From Patescibacteria group bacterium (GTDB lineage Bacteria > Patescibacteriota > Kazan-3B-28 > UBA10110): a stretch of 49,990 nucleotides of DNA. The number at the start of each line of letters is the position of its first letter. The first letter of the stretch is position 1. Positions 1 through 7,389 of the stretch are shown here, piece by piece. Where the stretch lies: positions 1-49,990 of the forward strand of contig JAFGPN010000001.1 of assembly GCA_016936175.1 (NCBI GenBank), read 5' to 3'. Both the position numbers and the translations under genes were made by a program. The notes beneath the pieces were generated by a model. It was not told the DNA's origin, made no database searches, and was given only the letters and a program-made list of their open reading frames with translations.

Positions 1-246
1 CGCCACCTCCCCCATCGTATCCCAAGTAATATTGTGGCCGGTTCCAATCGTCCACCTCTCCCCACCGTTGGGAGCGGTTACTGTAATAGCTCCCGCCGCC
101 GGGACGATAGTAAAGCTTACCAGGGCTTCTGTGGATGTCCCGGCCTTGGTAAATACCATGGTCAGGCCCACAAAAGAAACTGCCAGCACCACCATTAGCT
201 CGCGCTCTAGTAGTTTCCAGATAAATTTTTGTATTTGTTTTCGCAT
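1..246 (-). CDS. Partial surface protein with KNH/Kre9-like Ig domain (N-terminus only)
   Basis: The reading frame begins at an ATG at 246 and runs off the left edge of the window without a stop, so only the first 82 residues are visible. Residues 17-36 form a hydrophobic segment that is probably a signal anchor. Residues 53-77 carry the pattern TVTAPNGGERWTIG followed by HNITWD, typical of Kre9/KNH-type Ig-like domains found in secreted bacterial and archaeal surface proteins. A near-consensus promoter lies 37 bp upstream, and I see no Shine-Dalgarno. The full length and the function are unknown; a cell-surface or adhesion role is inference from the domain type. Confidence 0.75.
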   Translation of the reverse strand, partial: MRKQIQKFIWKLLERELMVVLAVSFVGLTMVFTKAGTSTEALVSFTIVPAAGAITVTAPNGGERWTIGTGHNITWDTMGEVA

Positions 247-282
247 CTATCAGATATAGTTACCCGATTATGATGTTTTTCT

Positions 283-311
283 ATTATATCATAAAATCAC
301 CTCTAAGTCAA
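283..311 (-). promoter_or_regulatory. Sigma70-type promoter for the partial surface gene
   Basis: On the minus strand TTGACT (311-306) and TATAAT (288-283) are separated by exactly 17 bp, with transcription expected to start near 276. The -35 box forms the end of a GGGGTTGACT string, the same arrangement as at the secretion-operon promoter (36414-36446). Confidence 0.75.
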
Positions 312-412
312 CCCCACGCTAAGTTAAGTCAGGTCAGCACACGACAACTACCAGCCACTCACTGACCGGGTCAACGCTCACATAATCTATGGAAATTAGT
401 GCGGGGTTACTT

Positions 413-1381
413 CTACCGGCGACGGCCGTTAACGGCATAGCGCTCTCGCTCTCCCTCGGGCACGGCAAAGATCATCTTACCCGCAACAGTCTGAAATACT
501 CGGGTGACTGACACCTCCACTTCTTTGCCGATTAGCCGGCTACCACCCTCAACCACTACCATCGTGCCATCGTCGAGATACCCCACGCCCTGAGTTCTGT
601 CCTTCCCCTCTTGGACTAGTTTGATGTGTAGTTTCTCTCCCGGTAATACTACCGGTCGTAGAGCATTATTTAGTTCGTTGATATTCAACACAGCCACATT
701 CTGAATCTGTGCCACTCGATTAAGGTTATAATCCACGGTCATTAAGCGGGCTTTTAGTTTGCGGGCTAACTTAAGGATCTTAGCATCAACATCTACCTCC
801 GAGGGAAAATCCTCGTCAATTATTTTGATAGCAATATTCTTATCTTTTTTGAGTTCGCTCAAGATGTCCAAGCCTCGGCGACCACGACTCCGCCTAAGAT
901 CATCTGCCGAATCAGCAATACCTTGCAATTCTTCTAAAACAAACTTAGGTAGAATTAGGCGGGCGCTTAAAAATCCCGTTCGTACAACTTCTAATATCCT
1001 TCCATCAATAATCACCGACGTATCAATGATTACATCAGTTCCATCATGAGCTGGAGGCGCTTCTCGCCGGATGGTAGCGCTAACTAATGTGTCAAAGAAC
1101 CGGCTAACCGATTTGATTAAAACCGTCCGTTGCTTATAAGCGTAGGTGGTAACTACCGCTACGCTAAACACATTTACCAGCAATGGTAGCCACTGACCAA
1201 ACAGTCCATCAATTCGGTTCAGAGGAACCGAGATTAGCGCTCCGATTGATAGCCCCACTACTACCCCCAAAGTGGCTATCACAAAATCGGCGGCCTTAAT
1301 CTCGAGCGACTTTCTCGCAAACAAGAAGTAGGCCACCACTAATAACAAAACAATAATTCCAAATACCTGTGAAATCAACAT
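413..1381 (-). CDS. PIN/TRAM-domain membrane protein, YacL family
   Basis: This is a 322-aa protein with three hydrophobic segments (about 3-22, 33-53 and 64-84), then a PIN nuclease-type domain and a C-terminal TRAM domain. The PIN domain starts at the DVIIDTSVIIDGRI motif (about 116-129) and holds acidic residues at D120, E150/E151, D199 and D217. The TRAM part (about 246-308) carries the typical GVGYLDDGTMVVVEGG pattern. The order and length match the YacL/PIN-TRAM ATPase-like family of Firmicutes. PIN domains usually cut RNA and TRAM domains bind it, so a membrane-tethered RNA-processing role is plausible but unproven. It lies 48 bp after clpC on the same strand and probably belongs to the nusA-clpC transcript. 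Confidence 0.88.
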   Translation of the reverse strand: MLISQVFGIIVLLLVVAYFLFARKSLEIKAADFVIATLGVVVGLSIGALISVPLNRIDGLFGQWLPLLVNVFSVAVVTTYAYKQRTVLIKSVSRFFDTLVSATIRREAPPAHDGTDVIIDTSVIIDGRILEVVRTGFLSARLILPKFVLEELQGIADSADDLRRSRGRRGLDILSELKKDKNIAIKIIDEDFPSEVDVDAKILKLARKLKARLMTVDYNLNRVAQIQNVAVLNINELNNALRPVVLPGEKLHIKLVQEGKDRTQGVGYLDDGTMVVVEGGSRLIGKEVEVSVTRVFQTVAGKMIFAVPEGERERYAVNGRRR

Positions 1382-1429
1382 TAGATAAAAATAATTAGAT
1401 AAATCCCTTTTACTAAGATTGTCGAGGAA

Positions 1430-3943
1430 CTACTTGCCCGAGCGACCAACGCTCTCCGGCTGGGCAGCTTTACGGACAGTCTTTATTTTACCCCCAGATA
1501 GCACTAATTTGCTACCCCGCTTGTCTACTTGAACCTTAGCTCCCTTGCTAAACTCACCTCTTAGGATTGCTTCTGCTAGTTGGTCCTCAATTAGGTTTTG
1601 GATTACTCGTCGTATCGGCCTAGCCCCGCTCTCTGGCTCAAACCCCTGAGAGGCAATTAGGTCTCGAGCTGGTTTACTCACCTCTAAAGCAATTCGCTGA
1701 TTCTCTAACCGATCGGCTAACTGTTTAATCTGCAGATCGACTATGCGTCGAATATCTTTTTGGTTTAGAGGATGAAATACCACGATTTTGTCGATTCGAT
1801 TTAAAAGCTCCGGTCGAAACGTCTTTTTTAACTCGTCCATCACCTGGTCTCGCAACCTCTCGTAATCACCCTGACTGGCCGCCTCGTTCTCTTCTCTAAA
1901 ACCGATAGCAGCTTGGCGATTTAGCAAGCCGGTACCCACATTGGAGGTCAAAATAATAGATGTGTTTCGAAAAGACACCTTCCGGCCCTTGGCATCCGTT
2001 AAAAATCCATCTTCTAATATCTGTAACAATATATTCATCACATCCGGGTGGGCTTTCTCAATCTCATCCAACAAAACTACAGCGTAAGGTTTGCGCCGAA
2101 TCGCTTCGGTTAACTTACCACCCTCGTCATAGCCAACATAGCCAGCCGGAGCTCCAACCAACCGAGCTACATTATGCTTTTCCATAAATTCGCTCATGTC
2201 GATTCGAACCAGCGCTTCTTTATCCTGAAACACCTCCTCGGCTAACACCTTGGCCAACTCGGTTTTACCAACCCCAGTTGGGCCTAAGAACATAAACGAA
2301 CCCATCGGCCGATTAGGGTTGCCAATCTGAACCCTGGAGCGACGGATGGCCGAAGCCACTGCCGCCACCGCCTCATCCTGACCGATAATGCGACCCTTTA
2401 AAGCGCTCTCTAAATCACTGAGGTTTTTAATCTCTTCGCTGGCCAGCTCCCCAACTGGAATATTGGTCCACAACGAAACCACCTTGGCAATCTCTTCGGC
2501 AGTTACTTTCGGCCAAGTATCTTTATTATCATCTGCTTTCTCTTTTTGGGCCGCGTCGATCTTTTTTTGTAGCCGTAGCTCCTGGGCCCGAAGCTTGGCA
2601 GCCTTTTCGTAATCCTGCTGCTCGACCGCTGTCTCTTTCTCTTTGATTATTTGGTCTAACTCGGCCCGCTCACCAGCTGTTTTAGGGTGAGCTAACCCAG
2701 CCGCGATTCTAACAGCCGAAGCCGCCTCATCAATTAGGTCAATTGCCTTATCCGGCAGATAACGATCGTTGATATAACGGACAGATAATCCTACCGCCGC
2801 CTCGATTCCCTCCGCCGGTATAAGCACCTTATGATGCTCTTCGTATTTTTCTTTGATTCCCATTAAAATACCCACCGTCTCCTGCGGACTGGGCTCTTTA
2901 ACTAAGATGGGTTGGAAACGTCGCTCTAACGCCGGGTCTTTCTCGATATGCTTTCGGTACTCGTCGGTGGTAGTGGCACCAATCATCTGTAGTTCACCGC
3001 GAGCTAAAGCGGGCTTTAAAATATTGGCCGCATCCAAACTACCCTCAGCACTACCGGCCCCGACTAGAGTATGTAGTTCATCCACAAATAAAATTACATC
3101 TTTGGTTTTACGTACCTCATCAACAATCTGGTTAATTCGTTCTTCAAATTCTCCGCGATATTTGGTTCCGGCCACCATAGCGGATGGATTTAGCACCATT
3201 AATCTTTTATTGGCCAAATTCTCGGGAACTTCGTGATTAACTATTTTAATCGCCAATCCTTCAACGATAGCTGTCTTGCCGATGCCTGGATCTCCGATTA
3301 GTACCGGGTTATTTTTAGTCCGACGATTAAGAATTTGAATTACTCGTTGGATTTCATTATCCCGACCAACAATCGGGTCAATCTTGGCCTCTTTCGCCAT
3401 GCTCGTTAAATCAATACTGTAGTTATCTAAAATCGGGGTGTCGGATTGTTTGCCGGTTTTGGCCTTGCCAGCTCGTCCAGCCGCCGTTCCAGCCATCTCG
3501 CTGGCACTGGCTCGGATGGTTTCTAAGGCTAGTTTAGCGAGCTCAACCGGGTCGGCCCCCAGTTCTTTGATCAGACGATAAGCCTCGCTATTTTTGTCCT
3601 GGACCATTGCCATTAACAGATGCTCTGTTCCGATGTAGTAACTGCCATGTTGGGCCGCCATTAAAACTGCCGTCTCTACTAATCGACGAGCGCCGGGGGT
3701 TAAGCCAACCTTGGTCCCCGAGTTTTGCTGGGCTAATCCGATAATCATATTAGCCCGTTCGGCACTTACCCCAAAACTATGCAGAATCTCGTAGGCCGAA
3801 CCTCCCCGTATATTTAACATCGCTAACAATAAATGTTCCGTGCCTAAATGAGCCGCACTCAAATCTCGCGCCACTTTCTGGGCGTTGGTAAGCACCTTTT
3901 TTGCGTTAGTGGTAAATTTGTCTAAATAGTTGTATCCGTCCAT
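1430..3943 (-). CDS. clpC: ATP-dependent Clp protease ATP-binding subunit ClpC
   Basis: An 837-aa class I Hsp100 unfoldase. In order it has a double Clp-N repeat (about 8-150), AAA domain 1 with Walker A GDPGIGKT (217-224) and Walker B ILFVDE (about 284-289), a UVR-type coiled middle region (about 430-460), and AAA domain 2 with GPTGVGKT (554-561). The IGF tripeptide at 680-682 is the loop that docks the ClpP peptidase. Length and the UVR region favour ClpC over ClpA or ClpB. It unfolds substrates for ClpP degradation in the cytoplasm; clpP itself is not in this window. The start codon follows the nusA stop after one base, so the two are probably translationally coupled. Confidence 0.96.
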   Translation of the reverse strand: MDGYNYLDKFTTNAKKVLTNAQKVARDLSAAHLGTEHLLLAMLNIRGGSAYEILHSFGVSAERANMIIGLAQQNSGTKVGLTPGARRLVETAVLMAAQHGSYYIGTEHLLMAMVQDKNSEAYRLIKELGADPVELAKLALETIRASASEMAGTAAGRAGKAKTGKQSDTPILDNYSIDLTSMAKEAKIDPIVGRDNEIQRVIQILNRRTKNNPVLIGDPGIGKTAIVEGLAIKIVNHEVPENLANKRLMVLNPSAMVAGTKYRGEFEERINQIVDEVRKTKDVILFVDELHTLVGAGSAEGSLDAANILKPALARGELQMIGATTTDEYRKHIEKDPALERRFQPILVKEPSPQETVGILMGIKEKYEEHHKVLIPAEGIEAAVGLSVRYINDRYLPDKAIDLIDEAASAVRIAAGLAHPKTAGERAELDQIIKEKETAVEQQDYEKAAKLRAQELRLQKKIDAAQKEKADDNKDTWPKVTAEEIAKVVSLWTNIPVGELASEEIKNLSDLESALKGRIIGQDEAVAAVASAIRRSRVQIGNPNRPMGSFMFLGPTGVGKTELAKVLAEEVFQDKEALVRIDMSEFMEKHNVARLVGAPAGYVGYDEGGKLTEAIRRKPYAVVLLDEIEKAHPDVMNILLQILEDGFLTDAKGRKVSFRNTSIILTSNVGTGLLNRQAAIGFREENEAASQGDYERLRDQVMDELKKTFRPELLNRIDKIVVFHPLNQKDIRRIVDLQIKQLADRLENQRIALEVSKPARDLIASQGFEPESGARPIRRVIQNLIEDQLAEAILRGEFSKGAKVQVDKRGSKLVLSGGKIKTVRKAAQPESVGRSGK

Positions 3944-3944
3944 T

Positions 3945-5087
3945 TTATTCTGATTGAGCTGATTCTTCGCTCGCCTCCGGCGGAGAGGCCGCTTCCTCAG
4001 TTGGGGTCACCTCTTCACTCGACGCTTCTTCTGGTGCCGTTCCAGGCAGGGGCATGCCTTCTTTATCAACCTCTATCTGCCAGCCCGTTAATTTACTGGC
4101 CAATCTGACATTTTGACCAGCCTTACCGATAGCCAAAGACAGTTGATCACTAGGCACTTTAATTTTAGCGGTTTTGGCATCTTCGTGTAGCTCTACCTCG
4201 TCGATCTTGGCTGGAGCTAAGGCATTGGTAATAAACTGTTTTACATCGGCATCCCAAAGCACTATATCGATCTTTTCTTCGCCGATCTCTGCCATTACCG
4301 CTTGGACACGCACTCCGCGCCGCCCCACCAAAGACCCAACTGGATCGATTGCCTCCTGGTTGGATAATACTGCCACCTTTGATCTTACCCCGGCCTCGCG
4401 AGCGATGCCCTTAATCTCCACCGTACCCGCAGTAATCTCGGGTACTTCCATCTCAAACAACCGCTTAATCATATCCGGGTGGGCTCGAGATACGATTACT
4501 TGTGGATCGCGACCACCGGACTGAACTTCGACTACGTAAACCTTAAATCGCTGACCAACGTAATAACGATCGGCTCTGGATTGCTCTGATGGAAATAGAA
4601 TCCCAGACGTACGACCAATATCGATCATTACTACATCGCCTTCGATTCGCTGAACCACACCCTGGACCAGTTGACCGACCTTGGACTGATATTCATTAAA
4701 TATGATGTCGCGCTCGGCCTCCCGCAATCGTTGCAAGATAACTTGCTTTGCGGTTTGGGCGGCTACTCGGCCATATTCGGCCGGCGGAAAAACCTCTTCC
4801 TTTATCTCGCCTTCCAGTTTGGCCTTTTTATCGATCTTCTTGGCATCTTTGAGTGAAATTTCTTTTAGCGGGTCCTCGACCGTCTCAACAATTTTGTGAA
4901 CCACAAAGATGCGGGTCTTTTCGGTCTCGGGGTCAATCTTGGCCACAATCGTCTGTTCTTTTTGACCAAAATCCTTCCGATAAGCCGCCGCTAAGGCAGC
5001 CTCGACCGTCTCTAACACCACATCCATTGGGATGCCTTTTTCTTCGGCAATCTGATTGATAGCGGACATAAACTGGGATGATTCCAT
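3945..5087 (-). CDS. nusA: Transcription termination/antitermination factor NusA
   Basis: A 380-aa NusA with an N-terminal RNA-polymerase-binding domain (about 1-125), an S1 domain (about 135-200) and two KH domains. KH1 includes DPVGSLVGRRG and KH2 includes LSLAIGKAGQNVRLA. A Glu/Ser-rich tail follows from about 352. There are no C-terminal acidic repeats of the E. coli kind. NusA binds RNA polymerase and nascent RNA and tunes pausing and termination. The start is preceded by a good AAAGGAG Shine-Dalgarno, and 5' of that lies an intrinsic-terminator-like hairpin, which suggests autoregulated readthrough. Unusually for a nusA neighbourhood, clpC follows rather than infB. Confidence 0.96.
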   Translation of the reverse strand: MESSQFMSAINQIAEEKGIPMDVVLETVEAALAAAYRKDFGQKEQTIVAKIDPETEKTRIFVVHKIVETVEDPLKEISLKDAKKIDKKAKLEGEIKEEVFPPAEYGRVAAQTAKQVILQRLREAERDIIFNEYQSKVGQLVQGVVQRIEGDVVMIDIGRTSGILFPSEQSRADRYYVGQRFKVYVVEVQSGGRDPQVIVSRAHPDMIKRLFEMEVPEITAGTVEIKGIAREAGVRSKVAVLSNQEAIDPVGSLVGRRGVRVQAVMAEIGEEKIDIVLWDADVKQFITNALAPAKIDEVELHEDAKTAKIKVPSDQLSLAIGKAGQNVRLASKLTGWQIEVDKEGMPLPGTAPEEASSEEVTPTEEAASPPEASEESAQSE

Positions 5088-5104
5088 AACACTCCTTTAG
5101 CTCT

Positions 5105-5128
5105 TAAAAAAGTGGGCTGCACCCACTT
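5105..5128 (-). terminator. Intrinsic terminator / possible nusA attenuator
   Basis: A 7-bp stem AAGTGGG/CCCACTT (5122-5128 and 5110-5116 on the plus strand) with a 5-base loop is followed on the minus strand by six T residues (5111-5106). It lies only 18 bp before the nusA start and upstream of its AAAGGAG. It either ends the rplS-rnhB-yraN transcript or acts as an attenuator in the nusA leader. Confidence 0.75.
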
Positions 5129-5142
5129 CATCCAACAAGGTT

Positions 5143-5170
5143 AATTTATCATAGCTCGAGGAAAAGTCAA
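5143..5170 (-). promoter_or_regulatory. Candidate nusA promoter
   Basis: Minus-strand TTGACT (5170-5165) and TAAATT (5148-5143) are 16 bp apart. The -35 box is good and the -10 box is only a 4/6 match. A transcript starting near 5135 would pass straight into the terminator hairpin before nusA. Confidence 0.4.
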
Positions 5171-5178
5171 CCGGTGGG

Positions 5179-5535
5179 CTAAAAAGCATGATCAAGAAGG
5201 GTAGCCCTATAGCATCGGTCAAACGGTCGATAGATTACCTCTACCACCCCAAAATCGACCGGACCTTGATAGTTAGTAGTTACTATATAGTAGTCGGCTA
5301 ACCTTCGCAGACGCTGTTGCTTATTAATGGTAACTGCCTCGCTGGGCTGACCAAAAGATACTCCCGAGCGCGTTTTAACTTCTATAAAATATCGAGCGCT
5401 CGGATGCTGGGCGATGATATCGATCTCGCCCAACGGACAAGTAAAATTGCGCTCCAAAATGCTAAAACCTAATGCTACTAGCAGTTTGCCAGCCACTATC
5501 TCACCGGCTTGTCCTAAGTTGATGTCTTCGCCCAT
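5179..5535 (-). CDS. yraN: YraN/UPF0102 family endonuclease-like protein
   Basis: A 118-aa protein of the UPF0102 family, which has a Holliday-junction-resolvase/restriction-endonuclease-like fold. The fold's metal-binding signature is present: LGEIDIIA (35-42) and FIEVKTR (50-56), with A-E-A-V near 66-69 in the family helix. The start at 5535 is chosen because it follows the family N-terminus (G.LGQAGE..A) and forms a TAATG overlap with the rnhB stop; the longer frame back to 5604 lies entirely within rnhB. The biochemical role of the family is not well defined. The rplS-rnhB-yraN order is common in bacteria and supports the call. Confidence 0.88.
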   Translation of the reverse strand: MGEDINLGQAGEIVAGKLLVALGFSILERNFTCPLGEIDIIAQHPSARYFIEVKTRSGVSFGQPSEAVTINKQQRLRRLADYYIVTTNYQGPVDFGVVEVIYRPFDRCYRATLLDHAF

Positions 5536-6185
5536 TACGATAACTGCAGATTGGCAGTAGCCGAGACATTGGCCTTGACCGGCCGAAAACTTTGACGATG
5601 CCAATCCGATGCCCCCAGCTCTCGCAGTTTTATTTGATGAAAAGCAGTGCCATAGCCCTTATTGGCCGACAACCCGTAGCCAGGATTGACCAGGTCAATC
5701 TCATCCATCATCCGGTCACGAGCAACCTTGGCCACGATCGAAGCCGCCGCAATCGATAACGACTTCTGGTCACCATCAATGACCCCCATCGATGGCACCC
5801 CAGAAAAACCGACTAAAAAACCATCCACCAAAATAAAGTTTGGCTTAACCGATAAATTCGCCACCGCTCGCCGCATGGCCAAATAGCTGGCCTGACCCAC
5901 CCCCATCTCGTCTAATTCGTGGTTTTCTACTATCCCAATCCCTATATCAATCGCCACTCGATAAATCTTTAGCAAAACCTTCTCTCGTTGCAGAGGGGTT
6001 AACAGCTTTGAATCGTTTATTCCATAAGATCGACTTAAAAAAGGCAGCATCACCGCTGCTGCAACCACTGGACCGGCCCACGCTCCTCTCCCCGCCTCAT
6101 CAACCCCAGCCACCAACAAATGACCTCGGGATTTAAGCTCCCGTTCAAACCGAAAATTAGGCCTGGTCTTCTTCTGTCGAATCAT
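5535..6185 (-). CDS. rnhB: Ribonuclease HII
   Basis: A 216-aa RNase HII that removes ribonucleotides and RNA primers from DNA. The DEAGRG signature is at 29-34 (catalytic D29 and E30). A third Asp is in ILVDGF (D121), and a fourth acidic position falls in the ARDRMMDE segment (about 156-162) after the SIAAASIVAKVARD helix. The start at 6185 overlaps the 3' end of rplS by 29 bp, consistent with translational coupling. The stop shares a base with the yraN start (TAATG). Confidence 0.95.
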   Translation of the reverse strand: MIRQKKTRPNFRFERELKSRGHLLVAGVDEAGRGAWAGPVVAAAVMLPFLSRSYGINDSKLLTPLQREKVLLKIYRVAIDIGIGIVENHELDEMGVGQASYLAMRRAVANLSVKPNFILVDGFLVGFSGVPSMGVIDGDQKSLSIAAASIVAKVARDRMMDEIDLVNPGYGLSANKGYGTAFHQIKLRELGASDWHRQSFRPVKANVSATANLQLS

Positions 6186-6696
6186 TACTCGGCACCTCCG
6201 CTACTACTGTATCATCAGTAGCAGGCGGGGTCGAAGGCGTATCGGAAACTGCGGCAGTGTCCTCTGTCTGTTCTTTAGCCGCTTCTACCGCTTCGGCTAA
6301 CTCCTCTTCGGTCGGGACCTGCTCTTCGTCCTTAGTAGCTACCAACTCCCACATCTCCCGATCGACCTTTTTATCTTTCATCTTTAGAGCCTTACCGGAC
6401 AAATCTCGCAGATAGTAAAGCTTGGAACGTCTAACCTGCGAACTTTTCTTAAATTCGATCTTCACGATGTTGGGTGATTGCAATAAGTAGATTCGCTCCA
6501 CACCAACACCAGAGGCTATCTTTCGCACCGTAAAACTGGCGTTTGGACCAACATGTCCGTGCGTCTTGATAACGATGCCCTCAAATACCTGGATTCGTTC
6601 CTTGTCACCTTCTTTAATCTTCTGGTGAACCCGAACGATATCCCCAGGATGAACCTCGGGCAATTTGGATTTAGATTGAACTAAGCTCTTAGCCAT
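6157..6696 (-). CDS. rplS: 50S ribosomal protein L19 with long acidic tail
   Basis: Residues 1-120 are a standard bL19: VHPGDIVRVHQKIKEG, VFEGIVI, FTVRKIASGVGVER and RSKLYYLRDLSGKA are all recognisable. From about 122 to 179 there is an extra Glu/Thr/Ala/Pro-rich acidic tail that ordinary L19 (about 115 aa) lacks; part of it is encoded where rnhB overlaps. The start MAKSLVQSK at 6696 is preferred over the upstream in-frame ATG at 6795 because the family begins near here and because a terminator and promoter lie between the two. L19 sits at the 30S-50S interface. Confidence 0.95.
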   Translation of the reverse strand: MAKSLVQSKSKLPEVHPGDIVRVHQKIKEGDKERIQVFEGIVIKTHGHVGPNASFTVRKIASGVGVERIYLLQSPNIVKIEFKKSSQVRRSKLYYLRDLSGKALKMKDKKVDREMWELVATKDEEQVPTEEELAEAVEAAKEQTEDTAAVSDTPSTPPATDDTVVAEVPSNDSTEEDQA

Positions 6697-6714
6697 AGGT
6701 GTAATTACCTCGCT

Positions 6715-6743
6715 ATGGTAGCAGAAAAAAATCTGGGAAGCAA
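6715..6743 (-). promoter_or_regulatory. Candidate rplS promoter
   Basis: Minus-strand TTGCTT (6743-6738) and TACCAT (6720-6715) are 17 bp apart with a TGC extension before the -10 box. The site lies between the upstream terminator and the rplS start, with GAGG further along in the leader. Confidence 0.45.
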
Positions 6744-6748
6744 GGGGT

Positions 6749-6778
6749 AAAAATAGGGGGCGGCCCAAGGGCCGCCCC
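6749..6778 (-). terminator. Intrinsic terminator after the 148-aa gene
   Basis: A perfect GC-only stem GGGGCGGCCC/GGGCCGCCCC (6757-6766 with 6769-6778) is followed on the minus strand by CTATTTTT. It lies 20 bp after the stop of the gene at 6799-7245 and separates it from rplS. Confidence 0.88.
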
Positions 6779-6798
6779 GATTCATGCCACAACATTTC

Positions 6799-7245
6799 TT
6801 ACTGGGCCGCGGTGGCGGCAGTCAATTGGGCCGCGGAGGCCACCACATCGCAGGGCGAAACCAGCTCATCGGTTTGGGGGGTACTCGATGAGCGGGCAGA
6901 GATCAGCTTGAGAGGGGTTCGATAGCCTGTGGGCAACGATACCCGCACCCGGTACCGGACCGGCTCCTTCGCCTTCTGCTTGCTGGGCTTGGGCGAGATG
7001 GAGAAGCTTAACACCGAGGCCATGCAACCAGGGATTAGCTCCCGCCATTCCGGCAACCACTCATCTTTTTCTGCCACGGCTGTGAGATCGGCCAAGACTT
7101 TTGTCTTGGCCATCTCCATGATTGTGGCCGGGTCCGGCTCGTTGCTGACAACGGTGAATGCCCTGCTCCGGTTGGCCTTAGTCCAGTCATAGAGCTTCAT
7201 CCTGAAACTACGATTATTGCAGCCCTGTTTATCCTTCTTTCCCAT
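6799..7245 (-). CDS. Hypothetical 148-aa protein
   Basis: I do not recognise this family. The start at 7245 is an ATG with a GGAGG 10 bases upstream; an in-frame TTG directly before it is an alternative. The N-terminus is rich in Lys, Arg and Asn (MGKKDKQGCNNRSFRMK), there is no signal peptide or membrane segment, and the C-terminus is Ala/Thr-rich. A middle stretch (about 100-115) with alternating RYRVRVSLPTGY looks like a beta strand or hairpin. It is monocistronic, with its own strong Shine-Dalgarno and a GC-rich terminator, and sits between core gene blocks. Real coding is supported by the Shine-Dalgarno and the terminator; function is unknown. Confidence 0.65.
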   Translation of the reverse strand: MGKKDKQGCNNRSFRMKLYDWTKANRSRAFTVVSNEPDPATIMEMAKTKVLADLTAVAEKDEWLPEWRELIPGCMASVLSFSISPKPSKQKAKEPVRYRVRVSLPTGYRTPLKLISARSSSTPQTDELVSPCDVVASAAQLTAATAAQ

Positions 7246-7358
7246 CAATTTGGTTCCTCCAAAGAATATTGTTGTGGATTTTCAAGCGCGCATTGAGATA
7301 AGTTAAGACTCATCCCACCGCTAACCGGTTTTAAAATATCGTAAATCTGCTCTCCTGT

Positions 7359-7389
7359 AAAGAAAAACCGCCCCGGGCTACCGGGACGG
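7359..7389 (-). terminator. Intrinsic terminator overlapping the lipoprotein stop codon
   Basis: The stem CCGTCCCGG/CCGGGGCGG (7389-7381 with 7376-7368) has its loop formed by the TAG stop codon of the lipoprotein gene (7380-7378) plus one base. It is followed on the minus strand by TTTTTCTTT. The ribosome would finish inside the terminator. Confidence 0.88.
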
